In this document: piece after piece, positions 17,689-26,466 of the stretch
Numbering within the stretch: the first letter of the stretch is position 1
Layout of the letters: the number at the start of each line of letters is the position of its first letter
Origin: Rickettsiella endosymbiont of Rhagonycha lignosa
Lineage (GTDB): Bacteria > Pseudomonadota > Gammaproteobacteria > Diplorickettsiales > Diplorickettsiaceae
Assembly (NCBI RefSeq): GCF_964031165.1
Contig: NZ_OZ035011.1
Location: 62,001-126,000, forward strand
Reading direction: 5' to 3'
Length of the DNA: 64,000 nucleotides
Made by a program: the position numbers and the translations under genes
The notes under the pieces: model-generated
What the model saw: only the letters and a program-made list of their open reading frames with translations
What the model was told of the DNA's origin: nothing
The model's database searches: none

Positions 17689-18729
17689 TTAGCCCGAAAT
17701 ATACCACTCTTTAGGGATCTGATCTGCAGTAAAAGGGTTAACCTCCATTGTTTGTACAGAACCACTCAATGAGCAAATTTCCAAAGTTACCTTATCATTG
17801 GATTTAGCGTCGGTAAAGCGAGCAGCAATTTTTGCGGCATAATGGATGTATTCAGCATTAATTTTACCATCAATTAGGCTTAAAGGACCTAGATGACTAA
17901 TGGGCTTTATCGAGGTATATTGATGTTGATAGGCTTCAAGGAAATGATTTTCACCTTCATCTCGGCCAATAATGAGCTTAAAATCAGGATTGGGCCGAAT
18001 GTGCCGACCTACTTTCAGCAAGATGATATCATCAAATTCATAGTCTTTTTTTCCTCGGTGCTTCCACAGATCTCTTAGTTTTTTTGTGTAATGACCGTTA
18101 GTTAAAAAACAACAGCCTCCAGCCGGCTGTGCATATTCTTGAAAATCAAATTTTTTTGCTAAATCGAATTGAGGGTTACGACTACGACCAGAAAATCCTT
18201 GAAGTTTCTCACGATCTACCCACCCCTCACGTTCTACCAAAGTGGGTGCTAATAGTTTGGCACAAAGTGGGCGTAATAGAATGTCGTCTGCTTTAGATTC
18301 ATGCGCGACTATAGGCATATTTCTCTTAAGTTGGGATTTCGGACGCTGACCAATGACTTCTCCAGTAATGATAAAATCAAAGTGATTTTCCTCCATCCAT
18401 TGCTTGGCCCTATTCACCATAAAAATTTTACAATCCAGACAAGGATTGAGATGAGCGCCATAGCCATGTTTTGGGTTCAAGACTATCTGTTTATAGTCTT
18501 GAATAATATCAATAATATGTAATTTAATTCCTAATTGTTCAGCAGCCCATAACGCATTGTTGCGTTTAGGTTTGCTAGGTTGTAAATTACGAATAGCTCC
18601 TGTATGACCCTCAATGCAAAATCCCGTATAAAAATTAATACCTTCAACATAAATCCCTTGTTCTTGGATAACACGGACGGCAAGCATAGAATCCAAGCCG
18701 CCAGAAATAAGAGCAACTGCTTTTTTCAT
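17689..18729 (-). CDS. PP-loop ATP pyrophosphatase, tRNA thiolation type (ThiI/MnmA-like)
   Basis: The protein begins MKKAVALISGGLDSMLA, containing the SGGxDS pyrophosphate-binding loop used to adenylate a substrate. NPCLDCKIFM, ITGEVIGQRPKSQ and GGCCFLT add Cys residues suited to persulfide handling or metal binding. It resembles MnmA-related proteins annotated as tRNA thiouridylases but lacks the standard MnmA C-terminal features, so MnmA is not assigned. The longest frame starts at TTG 18744; ATG 18729 matches family N-termini and gives 346 residues. TusA lies directly downstream. A queuosine or diphthamide-type PP-loop function is less likely. Confidence 0.75.
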   Translation of the reverse strand: MKKAVALISGGLDSMLAVRVIQEQGIYVEGINFYTGFCIEGHTGAIRNLQPSKPKRNNALWAAEQLGIKLHIIDIIQDYKQIVLNPKHGYGAHLNPCLDCKIFMVNRAKQWMEENHFDFIITGEVIGQRPKSQLKRNMPIVAHESKADDILLRPLCAKLLAPTLVEREGWVDREKLQGFSGRSRNPQFDLAKKFDFQEYAQPAGGCCFLTNGHYTKKLRDLWKHRGKKDYEFDDIILLKVGRHIRPNPDFKLIIGRDEGENHFLEAYQHQYTSIKPISHLGPLSLIDGKINAEYIHYAAKIAARFTDAKSNDKVTLEICSLSGSVQTMEVNPFTADQIPKEWYISG

Positions 18730-18740
18730 AATCGAACCAT

Positions 18741-19022
18741 TCAAAAATTAAATACAAAATGTACTTGTTGATTTAGTAAGCTATCACGACATCTGCCCAA
18801 ATCCTTACTAAAAGAATGTTCTACATTTGATGAGGGTATAGAAGGTCCTCGGATGGGACCGAATCCAGCGGGCATCGTACTGGAAGGGGTCTTAGCTTTC
18901 CCAGGAATAATTTTAAAAGTAAATGGTTCTGACGATATTAACCACCTATCAGAGCTTGGACTTGAATGACAAGCTAACAAAAATAAAGAAAAAAAAAGTA
19001 ATAAAAATTTACTTTTATCCAT
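18741..19022 (-). CDS. Small putative lipoprotein
   Basis: This 93-residue protein has a clear lipoprotein signal: a basic start, a hydrophobic core and the lipobox LLAC with Cys18. The mature part is Ser/Pro-rich (SSTMPAGFGPIRGPSIPSS) and contains one further Cys (residue 78). I do not recognise a family. The gap to the PP-loop gene is 11 bases, so it is probably in the same transcript. Membrane or periplasmic location is inferred from the lipobox only. Confidence 0.7.
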   Translation of the reverse strand: MDKSKFLLLFFSLFLLACHSSPSSDRWLISSEPFTFKIIPGKAKTPSSTMPAGFGPIRGPSIPSSNVEHSFSKDLGRCRDSLLNQQVHFVFNF

Positions 19023-19040
19023 AATAAAGAAATAAAATTT

Positions 19041-20210
19041 TTAGAATGTTAATCCATGTTTAAGATCATCAATAAGGTCTTGGGCAGCTTCTATTCCTAC
19101 TGATAAGCGCAGTAGGCTATCAGTAATGCCAAGACGCTCACGAGTTTCTTTAGGTAAAGCAGCATGCGTCATAATGGCAGGATGATCAACAAGACTCTCT
19201 ACGCAACCTAGGCTTTCTGCCAATGTAAATAAACGACAACGTTCAACAAAATGACGTGTTTCTTCTAAATTTCCATGCAACACAAAGCTTACAATTCCTC
19301 CGAAGCGGTTATGCATTTGTTTTTTAGCTAATTCATGTTGAGGATGACTCGCTAAGCCAGGATAAAAAACTTTTTCAACCTTGTTGTGTTGTTCCAAAAA
19401 CTGAGCAATTTTTAATGCGTTTTCACAATGTCTTTGCATCCGTAACGCTAAAGTGTGCAAGCCTCGCAAGGCAAGGAAACTATCAAAAGGACCTTGTATG
19501 GCCCCCATGGCATTTTGTAAATAAGCTATTTTCTCAATTAATTCAGCATTCTCACCGACGACTACAATCCCTCCGACCATATCGGAATGTCCATTCAAAT
19601 ATTTTGTAGCAGAATGAACAACAAGATCACAGCCCAATGTTAAGGGTTGTTGGATCCAAGGAGTTGCAAACGTATTATCAAGTACAGTAATTAATTTATG
19701 TTGGCGAGCAATTTTTACTACTTGTTGTATATCAACTAATTTTGATAAGGGATTAGTCGGGGATTCCATCCATAATAATTTAGTTTCAGGTTTTATTTGC
19801 TTACTTAAATTAGTTAAATCAGTCATGTCCACATATGAAAAATTTAAATCTGATGATCGCTGCTTAATTTGGTTAAATAAACGTACGGTGCCACCATATA
19901 AGTCATCCATACCTATGATATGATCGCCAGGATTTAATAGCTCAATTATCGTATTAATAGCCGCCATTCCAGAAGCAAAAGCAAATCCTGCCTGACCATT
20001 TTCTAAATCGGCAATACAACGCTCGTAAGCAAACCGAGTAGGATTTTGAGTTCTGGAATACTCAAAGCCTTGATGTATCCCTGGGCTTTTTTGAACGTAA
20101 GTTGATGTTGCATAAATGGGAGTTATTAATGCACCAGTACTTGGATCAGGTATTTGTCCAGCATGTATGCAGCGAGTAGCAAATTCTAATTTTTTTTCAT
20201 TATTTTTCAT
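19041..20210 (-). CDS. Cystathionine gamma-synthase/gamma-lyase family PLP enzyme
   Basis: This is a cytosolic enzyme of the Cys/Met-metabolism PLP family. The 389-residue protein has the PLP lysine in SATKYLNGHSD, the phosphate-binding GMAAINTI region, and the substrate region YSRTQNPTRFAYE. The family includes MetB (transsulfuration toward methionine), gamma-lyases and MccB, which motifs alone do not separate, so no symbol is given. Its start overlaps the argD stop as ATGA (20207-20210). Confidence 0.88.
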   Translation of the reverse strand: MKNNEKKLEFATRCIHAGQIPDPSTGALITPIYATSTYVQKSPGIHQGFEYSRTQNPTRFAYERCIADLENGQAGFAFASGMAAINTIIELLNPGDHIIGMDDLYGGTVRLFNQIKQRSSDLNFSYVDMTDLTNLSKQIKPETKLLWMESPTNPLSKLVDIQQVVKIARQHKLITVLDNTFATPWIQQPLTLGCDLVVHSATKYLNGHSDMVGGIVVVGENAELIEKIAYLQNAMGAIQGPFDSFLALRGLHTLALRMQRHCENALKIAQFLEQHNKVEKVFYPGLASHPQHELAKKQMHNRFGGIVSFVLHGNLEETRHFVERCRLFTLAESLGCVESLVDHPAIMTHAALPKETRERLGITDSLLRLSVGIEAAQDLIDDLKHGLTF

Positions 20211-21394
20211 AAAGATGAATTATAAAATTCGTCTATGGTTTTAATTAAACGCAAGCAAATTTCATCCGCTTCAGCTTCTTGTAAAATTAAAGCAGGTAGA
20301 AGACGAATCGTATTATTAGAAACGACATTAAAAAGTAAATGATGTTTTAATCCAATTCTAGGGATATTACGACATTCAACATCAAGCTCAATACCTAGCA
20401 TAAGCCCTTGCCCTTTTATAGTGACGACATGCGGATGGTTATTAAAACTATTTTGTAATTTTGAAAGCAAATAAGCTCCAATTTTTTTTACATGCGCAGA
20501 GAATTTTTCTTTTTCCAAGATATTTATAACTGTAATTGCAACAGCACAAGCTAATGCGCTACCAGCAAACGTAGAGCCATGTTTTCCAATGGGAAAAATA
20601 TTATTTGCTTTTCCACGAGAACAATAAGCTCCAATAGGAAAGCCATTGCCTAAGGTTTTTGCAATAGTAACTATATCAGGTAAAATATTATAAGTTTGGT
20701 AAGCAAACCAAGGTCCGGTACGACAAAGGCCGGTTTGTATCTCATCGAGTATCATCAACCAATCGTGTTGATCACAGTAATCTCGAATAGCTTTTAAAAA
20801 ATTGGACGTGGCTATTTTGATCCCACCATCTCCTTGAATAGGTTCTAACATAATTGCGGCTATATTTTTTTTATGTTTTTTTATAGCATTTTCTAGTGCA
20901 GCAACATCATTAAATGGGATATGGATAAAACGTTCTAATAAAGGTTCAAAACCAATTTGTAAACGCTCGCTGCCGGATAGGCTTAAGGTGGCCATGGTTC
21001 TGCCATGAAAAGCATTTTTCATGGCAATAATGATGGGCTGATCGATCCCTTTTTTTCGGGCATAAAGGCGCGTCATTTTGATAGCCGCTTCGTTTGATTC
21101 TGCACCTGAATTAGAAAAAAAAACTTGATCCATTCCAGATAGTCGTGCCAGTTCTGACGCTAATATTTCCTGTTCCGGAATATGATAAGTATTTGATGTG
21201 TGAATTAATTTTGCAGCTTGCTGGCAAATTGTCTCAGTGATAGCAGGATGAGCATGTCCTAAACCGCAAACTGCAATACCTGCTAAAGCATCTAAATATT
21301 TTTCACCTTGAGTATCTGTCAGCCACACTCCTGAGCCTTTTTCAAAGGCAACAGGAAGTCGATTTGGATAAATAGGCATCAAGGCAGATGTCAT
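20207..21394 (-). CDS. argD: Acetylornithine aminotransferase-type class III aminotransferase
   Basis: ArgD-type enzymes transfer an amino group between glutamate and acetylornithine (or succinyl-diaminopimelate) using PLP. The 395-residue protein has LAGIAVCGLGHAHP, the cofactor-binding NSGAESNEAA, AFHGRTMATLS, LDEIQTG and the PLP lysine in IAKTLGNGFPIGA. No other arginine genes are nearby, so the physiological role could be lysine/diaminopimelate synthesis, as for E. coli ArgD. It lies 21 bases downstream of sodB. Confidence 0.88.
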   Translation of the reverse strand: MTSALMPIYPNRLPVAFEKGSGVWLTDTQGEKYLDALAGIAVCGLGHAHPAITETICQQAAKLIHTSNTYHIPEQEILASELARLSGMDQVFFSNSGAESNEAAIKMTRLYARKKGIDQPIIIAMKNAFHGRTMATLSLSGSERLQIGFEPLLERFIHIPFNDVAALENAIKKHKKNIAAIMLEPIQGDGGIKIATSNFLKAIRDYCDQHDWLMILDEIQTGLCRTGPWFAYQTYNILPDIVTIAKTLGNGFPIGAYCSRGKANNIFPIGKHGSTFAGSALACAVAITVINILEKEKFSAHVKKIGAYLLSKLQNSFNNHPHVVTIKGQGLMLGIELDVECRNIPRIGLKHHLLFNVVSNNTIRLLPALILQEAEADEICLRLIKTIDEFYNSSL

Positions 21395-21415
21395 AGTTTT
21401 TTTCTCAGTTAACTG

Positions 21416-22000
21416 TTATTTTTCGAAATTTTCAGCAACAAAACCCCAATTCATTACTTCCCAAAATTTTTCCAGATATTTTGGGCGTGCATTGCGGTAG
21501 TCAATATAGTAAGCATGCTCCCAGACATCACAAGTAAACAGGCAAGATTTGTTATCCTGGATAGGAGTTTGTGCATTACTCGTTGTTTTTATCGTCACCC
21601 CCTGCGCGTCTTTTACCAGCCAAGCCCATCCAGAGCCGAATTGTCCAATGGCGGCCTTGACAAAATTTTCTTTAAATTTATCGACAGAACCAAAGGATTT
21701 ATTTATTGCATCTTCTAGAGGCCCTTTCAACTTGTTTTTTGATGCTTCAGGAGTCATACAATGCCAATAAAAGGTATGATTCCATACTTGAGCAGCATTA
21801 TTAAAAATAGGGCCTGGAGGAGCTTTTTTGATAATTTCTTCCAGAGATAAAGCTTCGAACTCTGTGCCAGGAATTAATTCATTCAGTTTGTCGACATAAG
21901 CTTTATGGTGTTTGCCATAATGGTATTCTAAGGTTTCTTTTGAAATAACGGGTGCCAAAGCATCTAAGGCATAGGGTAATGGGGGTAACTCATGTTTCAT
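21416..22000 (-). CDS. sodB: Iron superoxide dismutase
   Basis: SodB converts superoxide to peroxide and oxygen. The 194-residue protein carries the four metal ligands in family context: H27 (YHYGKHHKAY), H75 (AAQVWNHTFYWH), and D and H in FTCDVWEHAYYIDYRN. The residues FGSGWAWLV and AAIGQFGSG point to the iron form. AGGAT precedes the ATG by 8 bases. grxD is divergently transcribed across a 178-base gap; sodB-grxD proximity is a familiar gammaproteobacterial arrangement. Confidence 0.96.
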   Translation of the reverse strand: MKHELPPLPYALDALAPVISKETLEYHYGKHHKAYVDKLNELIPGTEFEALSLEEIIKKAPPGPIFNNAAQVWNHTFYWHCMTPEASKNKLKGPLEDAINKSFGSVDKFKENFVKAAIGQFGSGWAWLVKDAQGVTIKTTSNAQTPIQDNKSCLFTCDVWEHAYYIDYRNARPKYLEKFWEVMNWGFVAENFEK

Positions 22001-22178
22001 GGGGTATCCTATTTTTATCGATTTGCTAAAATTGCTATTACCAGTTTAAAATCCAGATAATGATAAGGCAAGCATTTAAATATGGCTAATTGTATTTTCG
22101 TTAAATAGTTTTACATAGAAAATCTGAGCGTAGTTTTAGATTAAAATTACCAAAATATATTATTAATGAGGAAAATAA

Positions 22179-22502
22179 ATGTCTATTACTGAAGTGAATA
22201 CCTTAGAAACAATTAAGCAGCAAATTGCGAAATACCCGTTAATTCTCTATATGAAAGGAACTCCCGAAAAGCCTTGTTGCGGTTTTTCGGCACGGGTAGT
22301 ACAAATTCTAAAAATTTGCAGTGTAAAATTTGCACATGTTAATGTACTTGAAAATAGTGATATACGTCGCGAATTACCACAATATTCTAATTGGCCAACT
22401 TTTCCACAGCTTTTTTATCAAGGAGAGTTAATGGGTGGATGCGATATCGTTGAACAGCTTTATAAAACTGGCGACCTACAAAAAAAATTATCAGAAACTT
22501 GA
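22179..22502 (+). CDS. grxD: Monothiol glutaredoxin Grx4 type
   Basis: Monothiol glutaredoxins bind and pass on [2Fe-2S] clusters. The 107-residue protein has the CGFS active site (PCCGFSARV, about residues 29-37), MKGTPEKP, the GSH-binding WPTFPQLF and GGCDI. GAGG lies 8 bases upstream of the ATG. It is probably transcribed alone; a strong promoter-like sequence follows about 90 bases after its stop. Confidence 0.95.
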   Translation: MSITEVNTLETIKQQIAKYPLILYMKGTPEKPCCGFSARVVQILKICSVKFAHVNVLENSDIRRELPQYSNWPTFPQLFYQGELMGGCDIVEQLYKTGDLQKKLSET

Positions 22503-22588
22503 TTTAAATGGATTTAGCATCTATTTTCCTTTAATTGGTAAGTTTTCTTTATAGTTAAGGTAGTAAGGCGTATTTTATAATGAAACCA

Positions 22589-22617
22589 TTGACATAGGTC
22601 ATGGTGTTAGGTATAAA
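22589..22617 (+). promoter_or_regulatory. Sigma-70-type promoter, TTGACA-N17-TATAAA
   Basis: A perfect -35 (TTGACA, 22589-22594), a 17-base spacer and TATAAA (22612-22617) form one of the best promoter matches in the window. Transcription would start near 22624, about 485 bases before the porin 1 start codon. Confidence 0.6.
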
Positions 22618-22774
22618 ATGCAATAGCTATCTGGTCTTTAAGAAAAGCTATTTTCAGCACTAATAACAAAGTCTTGTACCTTCCAAATCGCTGAAAACTT
22701 AAAAAAATAAATAAAATGTTTGTAAAACGGTTCTGGTAAACCGCTAAGCAAGTCTCCGTTTAGAGTTTGCGAAA

Positions 22775-22795
22775 CTGTAAATTGTAAATTTACAG
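22775..22795 (+). ncRNA. Perfect 9-bp stem-loop in the porin leader
   Basis: CTGTAAATT, a GTA loop, then AATTTACAG pair perfectly. It is AT-rich, so thermal stability is moderate. No T-run follows, which argues against a terminator. Confidence 0.35.
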
Positions 22796-22800
22796 CGGTG

Positions 22801-22872
22801 CCAAGACCAGGGTTGTTTAATTTTCGCCGATATCGCTTTTATAGAGCAGGAATGGAAATTAAACAGCCTTGG
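22801..22872 (+). ncRNA. Nested long-range dyad in the porin leader
   Basis: CCAAG (22801-22805) pairs with CTTGG (22868-22872), and inside it GTTTAATTT (22815-22823) pairs with AAATTAAAC (22856-22864). The enclosed bases include CGCCGATATCG. This is consistent with a folded RNA domain. The class is not one I recognise. Confidence 0.35.
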
Positions 22873-23109
22873 TAGGAAATAACAAGGGATAAGTATAAAT
22901 AAATTGTTTTTGAATTATTTTTATGAACGTAGCATATTCCAACTTTTATCGGTGTGTTGCGGGCATGAAATTAAAGAAGTAATAGATTTTTGTAAAACTA
23001 ATTTTTTGCTTGAGTCGATGTCTCGATTATCGATAAAAATAGAGCTAAAAATCTAGTTTTAAAATAAATCTAATGTTGAGTTAACAACCTATTAAGGAGA
23101 TGGATGAGT

Positions 23110-24546
23110 ATGAAACTCAAAGCGATTGTTGCTTCACTCGTAACACTTGGGCTTAGCGGTCCTGTATTGGCGATGCAGCCGTATATGTTGGACACATCCT
23201 ATCAAATGGATGTAATGCGTTATCAAGTTAATAAACTTGATTCGATCCTTGACCGAAATCAACCTGGCGGATTTGATCAACCTTGCGGTTGGACTTGTCG
23301 CATCAACATCAGCGGTTGGATCAATACCGACGCTTATTTAGCTAATAAGCCACCGGTTTTCTGGGAGCCTAATCCAGCCTTTAATCCTACTGCACCCATA
23401 AATCTTGCTATAGTCCCACCTAATTCATTAACGATTCCAACATCAGGCAGAGCAAGTGATTTATTGCTGAATAATGCCAATTTATTTGTAGATGCCCGAG
23501 TTAATAACTGGGTGACGGCAAATATGTCGGTAGTTTATAGTTCTTTGTCAGGCCTTCCCGGTTCGACAGGGCCTTATAATATTGCTAACTCACTCTTTGT
23601 GTATCATCCATTGAATCGAACGGCGATAGACACTGCGTATGCGACCATAGGGAACTTCCAAGCTTCACCTATCTATTTTAGAGTGGGTAAAGAGTATATT
23701 CCATTTGGTGCTTATGATCCGTATGGATTTGTAACCCAAGAAAACCCAACCCAGTTATTCACTGAGATTACTGCAACTGCTGCACAATTAGGCTTTATCG
23801 TTCCGAACGGTCTGTATGGTTCGTTATATACGTTTGCGGGTAATCCTAAGATCACAGATGCTGGTTCGACGCGCCGTATTCAAAACGGTGGTGCGGATTT
23901 AGGATGGGGATGGAGAATGTTTAATAGTAAGTGGAATTTAAATGCAGGTTATATTGCGAATATAGCGGATTCAAATTTCTTATCTTCCTATTATCTAAAT
24001 CAGATTGTTGAGGGAACAACTGTTCCAGGTTTACCAAATACAAAAGTACCTGCGTGGAACGTGAATGCAGATGTAACTTTCGGACCTTTTGATGCAAATG
24101 GACACTATATTTCAACAACACGTAGTTTAGCGAATCCAATCTTTTTAAGCGGTAATTCTGCACCAGGATTTCCAGTGTTAACTGCTCCGCCCGCACAGTT
24201 AGGTAAGCCTAACGTCTGGGGTTTAGAAGCTGGCTTGACGTTTCCAGTGATGGCACATCAATCACGTGTGGCAATTGGTTATCAAAAAACCACGCATTTA
24301 GCAACTTTCTTGCCACAACGTCGTATCTATGCGGACTATATGGTTAATTTAGCCAAATGGTTTGATGTTGGTATAGCAATATTCCAAGACCGAGATTACA
24401 ACATTGGCGAAGGTTCTATTATTCGTACTGCAACAGCTGCAACAACACCTGTTGTAACTCCAGCTATAGGTACTCTTGCACATCGGGGAGCTACCGGTAA
24501 TAAGTCAACGGTTGGTCAATTACGTGCCAGCATTAAATTTGCTTAA
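23110..24546 (+). CDS. Outer-membrane porin, LbtU-like, tandem copy 1
   Basis: This is a predicted outer-membrane beta-barrel related to the Legionella LbtU siderophore-porin group. MKLKAIVASLVTLGLSGPVLA is a signal peptide. The mature protein starts with an amphipathic segment (YQMDVMRYQVNKLDSIL) and a Cys pair (QPCGWTCR), then alternating aromatic strands ending in LRASIKFA, a typical barrel C-terminus with terminal aromatic-plus-one residue. The frame opens at 23104, but ATG 23110 sits at the same 10-base spacing from GGAG as in copy 2. It encodes 478 residues. Except for three patches the protein is nearly identical to copy 2. Siderophore transport is inferred from the family only. Confidence 0.8.
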   Translation: MKLKAIVASLVTLGLSGPVLAMQPYMLDTSYQMDVMRYQVNKLDSILDRNQPGGFDQPCGWTCRINISGWINTDAYLANKPPVFWEPNPAFNPTAPINLAIVPPNSLTIPTSGRASDLLLNNANLFVDARVNNWVTANMSVVYSSLSGLPGSTGPYNIANSLFVYHPLNRTAIDTAYATIGNFQASPIYFRVGKEYIPFGAYDPYGFVTQENPTQLFTEITATAAQLGFIVPNGLYGSLYTFAGNPKITDAGSTRRIQNGGADLGWGWRMFNSKWNLNAGYIANIADSNFLSSYYLNQIVEGTTVPGLPNTKVPAWNVNADVTFGPFDANGHYISTTRSLANPIFLSGNSAPGFPVLTAPPAQLGKPNVWGLEAGLTFPVMAHQSRVAIGYQKTTHLATFLPQRRIYADYMVNLAKWFDVGIAIFQDRDYNIGEGSIIRTATAATTPVVTPAIGTLAHRGATGNKSTVGQLRASIKFA

Positions 24547-24575
24547 TACCGACGATATATTTGATTAAAAACATT

Positions 24576-24599
24576 AAGCCCGCGTTAGCGGGCTTTTTT
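24576..24599 (+). terminator. Rho-independent terminator after porin 1
   Basis: AAGCCCGC, loop GTTA, GCGGGCTT, then a T-run. The 8-bp GC-rich stem and its flanks are duplicated almost unchanged after porin 2. Confidence 0.92.
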
Positions 24600-24804
24600 A
24601 TAAATACAAAAAAATATATCTATCTTATTGAGATAGTTATAAAGTACTGCTAAGATAAACTCGATTTGACTTATTTTATCTATAATAGGTTTTCATAGAT
24701 AGAAAATGAATCTAGGAAAAAACCTTTAACCGGTTGTAATTCTTAGGTTTAGCAAGAAAAAGTGATAGATGGAGTTAATTAATTCTACAAGGAGATGGTT
24801 TAGG

Positions 24805-26232
24805 ATGAAACTCAAAGCGATTGTTGCTTCACTCGTAACACTTGGGCTTAGCGGTCCTGTATTGGCGATGCAGCCGTATATGTTGGACACATCCTATCAA
24901 ATGGATGTAATGCGTTATCAAGTTAATAAACTTGATTCGATCCTTGACCGAAATCAACCTGGCGGATTTGATCAACCTTGCGGTTGGACTTGTCGCATCA
25001 ACATCAGCGGTTGGATGAATACTGATGTTTATTTAGCGAATAAGCCTCCTGTTTTCTGGGAGTTTAATCCCGGGTTTAACCCACTGGCAGCGGTAAATCC
25101 GGCTGCAGTACCTCCTAATGTATTAACTATTCCAACATCAGGCAGAGCAAGTGATTTATTGCTGAATAATGCCAATTTATTTGTAGATGCTCGAGTTAAT
25201 AATTGGGTGACGGCAAATATGTCGGTAGTTTATAGTTCTTTGTCAGGCCTTCCCGGTTCGACAGGGCCTTATAATATTGCTAACTCACTCTTTGTGTATC
25301 ATCCATTGAATCGAACGGCGATAGACACTGCGTATGCGACCATAGGGAACTTCCAAGCTTCACCTATCTATTTTAGAGTGGGTAAAGAGTATATTCCATT
25401 TGGTGCTTATGATCCGTATGGATTTGTAACCCAAGAAAACCCAACCCAGTTATTCACTGAGATTACTGCAACTGCTGCACAATTAGGCTTTATCGTTCCG
25501 AACGGTCTGTATGGTTCGTTATATACGTTTGCGGGTAATCCTAAGATCACAGATGCTGGTTCGACGCGCCGTATTCAAAACGGTGGTGCGGATTTAGGAT
25601 GGGGATGGAGAATGTTTAATAGTAAGTGGAATTTAAATGCAGGTTATATTGCGAATATAGCGGATTCAAATTTCTTATCTTCCTATTATCTAAATCAGAT
25701 TGTTGAGGGAACAACTGTTCCAGGTTTACCAAATACAAAAGTACCTGCGTGGAACGTGAATGCAGATGTAACTTTCGGACCTTTTGATGCAAATGGACAC
25801 TATATTTCAACAACACGTAGTTTAGCGAATCCAATCTTTTTAAGCGGTAATACCTCGCCAGGATTTCCAGTAGCTATTCCATCTGGTCAATCTAAATTAG
25901 GTAAACCAGTTGTATGGGGCTTGGAAGCTGGCTTGACGTTTCCAGTGATGGCACATCAATCACGTGTGGCAATTGGTTATCAAAAAACAACGCATTTAGC
26001 GACGTTCTTACCACAACGCCGCATCTATGCCGACTATATGGTTAATTTTGCCAAATGGTTTGATCTCGGTATAGCTGTATTCCAAGACCGAGATTACAAC
26101 GTTGGCGAAGGTGCTATTACTATTCCTGGGACTGCTGGCACAGCAGTCATACCTGCTAGAACAATACATTCTGGCGCAACAGGTAATAAATCAACCGTAG
26201 GTCAATTACGTGCCAGCATTAAGTTTGCTTAA
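24805..26232 (+). CDS. Outer-membrane porin, LbtU-like, tandem copy 2
   Basis: This is a second copy of the porin at 23110, with the same signal peptide, Cys pair and barrel C-terminus, 475 residues. The longest frame begins at 24769, but ATG 24805 starts the shared signal peptide and has GGAG at the same spacing as copy 1. DNA is identical to copy 1 across the first 212 bases and a central 648 bases. It differs in a loop near residues 70-105, one near 345-365 and the last large loop near 435-460, which are likely surface-exposed or periplasm-facing turns. A terminator follows copy 1, so copy 2 probably has its own promoter in the 258-base gap. Confidence 0.8.
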   Translation: MKLKAIVASLVTLGLSGPVLAMQPYMLDTSYQMDVMRYQVNKLDSILDRNQPGGFDQPCGWTCRINISGWMNTDVYLANKPPVFWEFNPGFNPLAAVNPAAVPPNVLTIPTSGRASDLLLNNANLFVDARVNNWVTANMSVVYSSLSGLPGSTGPYNIANSLFVYHPLNRTAIDTAYATIGNFQASPIYFRVGKEYIPFGAYDPYGFVTQENPTQLFTEITATAAQLGFIVPNGLYGSLYTFAGNPKITDAGSTRRIQNGGADLGWGWRMFNSKWNLNAGYIANIADSNFLSSYYLNQIVEGTTVPGLPNTKVPAWNVNADVTFGPFDANGHYISTTRSLANPIFLSGNTSPGFPVAIPSGQSKLGKPVVWGLEAGLTFPVMAHQSRVAIGYQKTTHLATFLPQRRIYADYMVNFAKWFDLGIAVFQDRDYNVGEGAITIPGTAGTAVIPARTIHSGATGNKSTVGQLRASIKFA

Positions 26233-26261
26233 TACCGACGATATATTTGGTTAAAAACATT

Positions 26262-26287
26262 AAGCCTGCGTTAGCGGGCTTTTTTTA
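26262..26287 (+). terminator. Rho-independent terminator after porin 2
   Basis: AAGCCTGC, loop GTTA, GCGGGCTT and seven T. It is a near copy of the terminator after porin 1 with one G-T wobble pair, showing that the duplication unit included the terminator. Confidence 0.92.
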
Positions 26288-26466
26288 TTGGGGGATCCGC
26301 TAAGCTTAGCTATCTTAAAGATTTTCTTATTGATGGAAAAGTTTTCTTAATAATTCAACAGATTTGTAAATGTTTGTGAACGTTATTAAAAATAGTACAG
26401 CTATTGAATGCTGAGAATTTGATGTACTCTACAGTCTAAATGCATTCAAATTTTCAGAGGATAATT

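Larger units (their letters stand above)
22503..23109. other. 607-bp gene-free leader upstream of porin 1
   Basis: No credible open reading frame exists here on either strand. It holds a near-consensus promoter (22589-22617), a 9-bp perfect stem-loop (22775-22795), a nested long-range dyad (22801-22872) and AT-rich sequence leading to the porin 1 Shine-Dalgarno (AAGGAG at 23094-23099). It could be a long structured 5' leader, a small RNA gene, or both. Confidence 0.5.

Noticed and set aside
17610..17765. N-terminal extension of TusA back to 17765
   Set aside because: It overlaps the PP-loop gene, has no TusA similarity and ATG 17609 or 17603 restores the normal family size.
18730..18744. TTG start of the PP-loop gene at 18744
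   Set aside because: ATG 18729 begins the conserved family N-terminus directly; the extra five residues overlap the lipoprotein stop.
23921..24196. Minus-strand open frame inside porin 1, repeated inside porin 2 (25616-25834)
   Set aside because: It is the antisense shadow of the identical porin DNA, with no ribosome binding site and no family resemblance.
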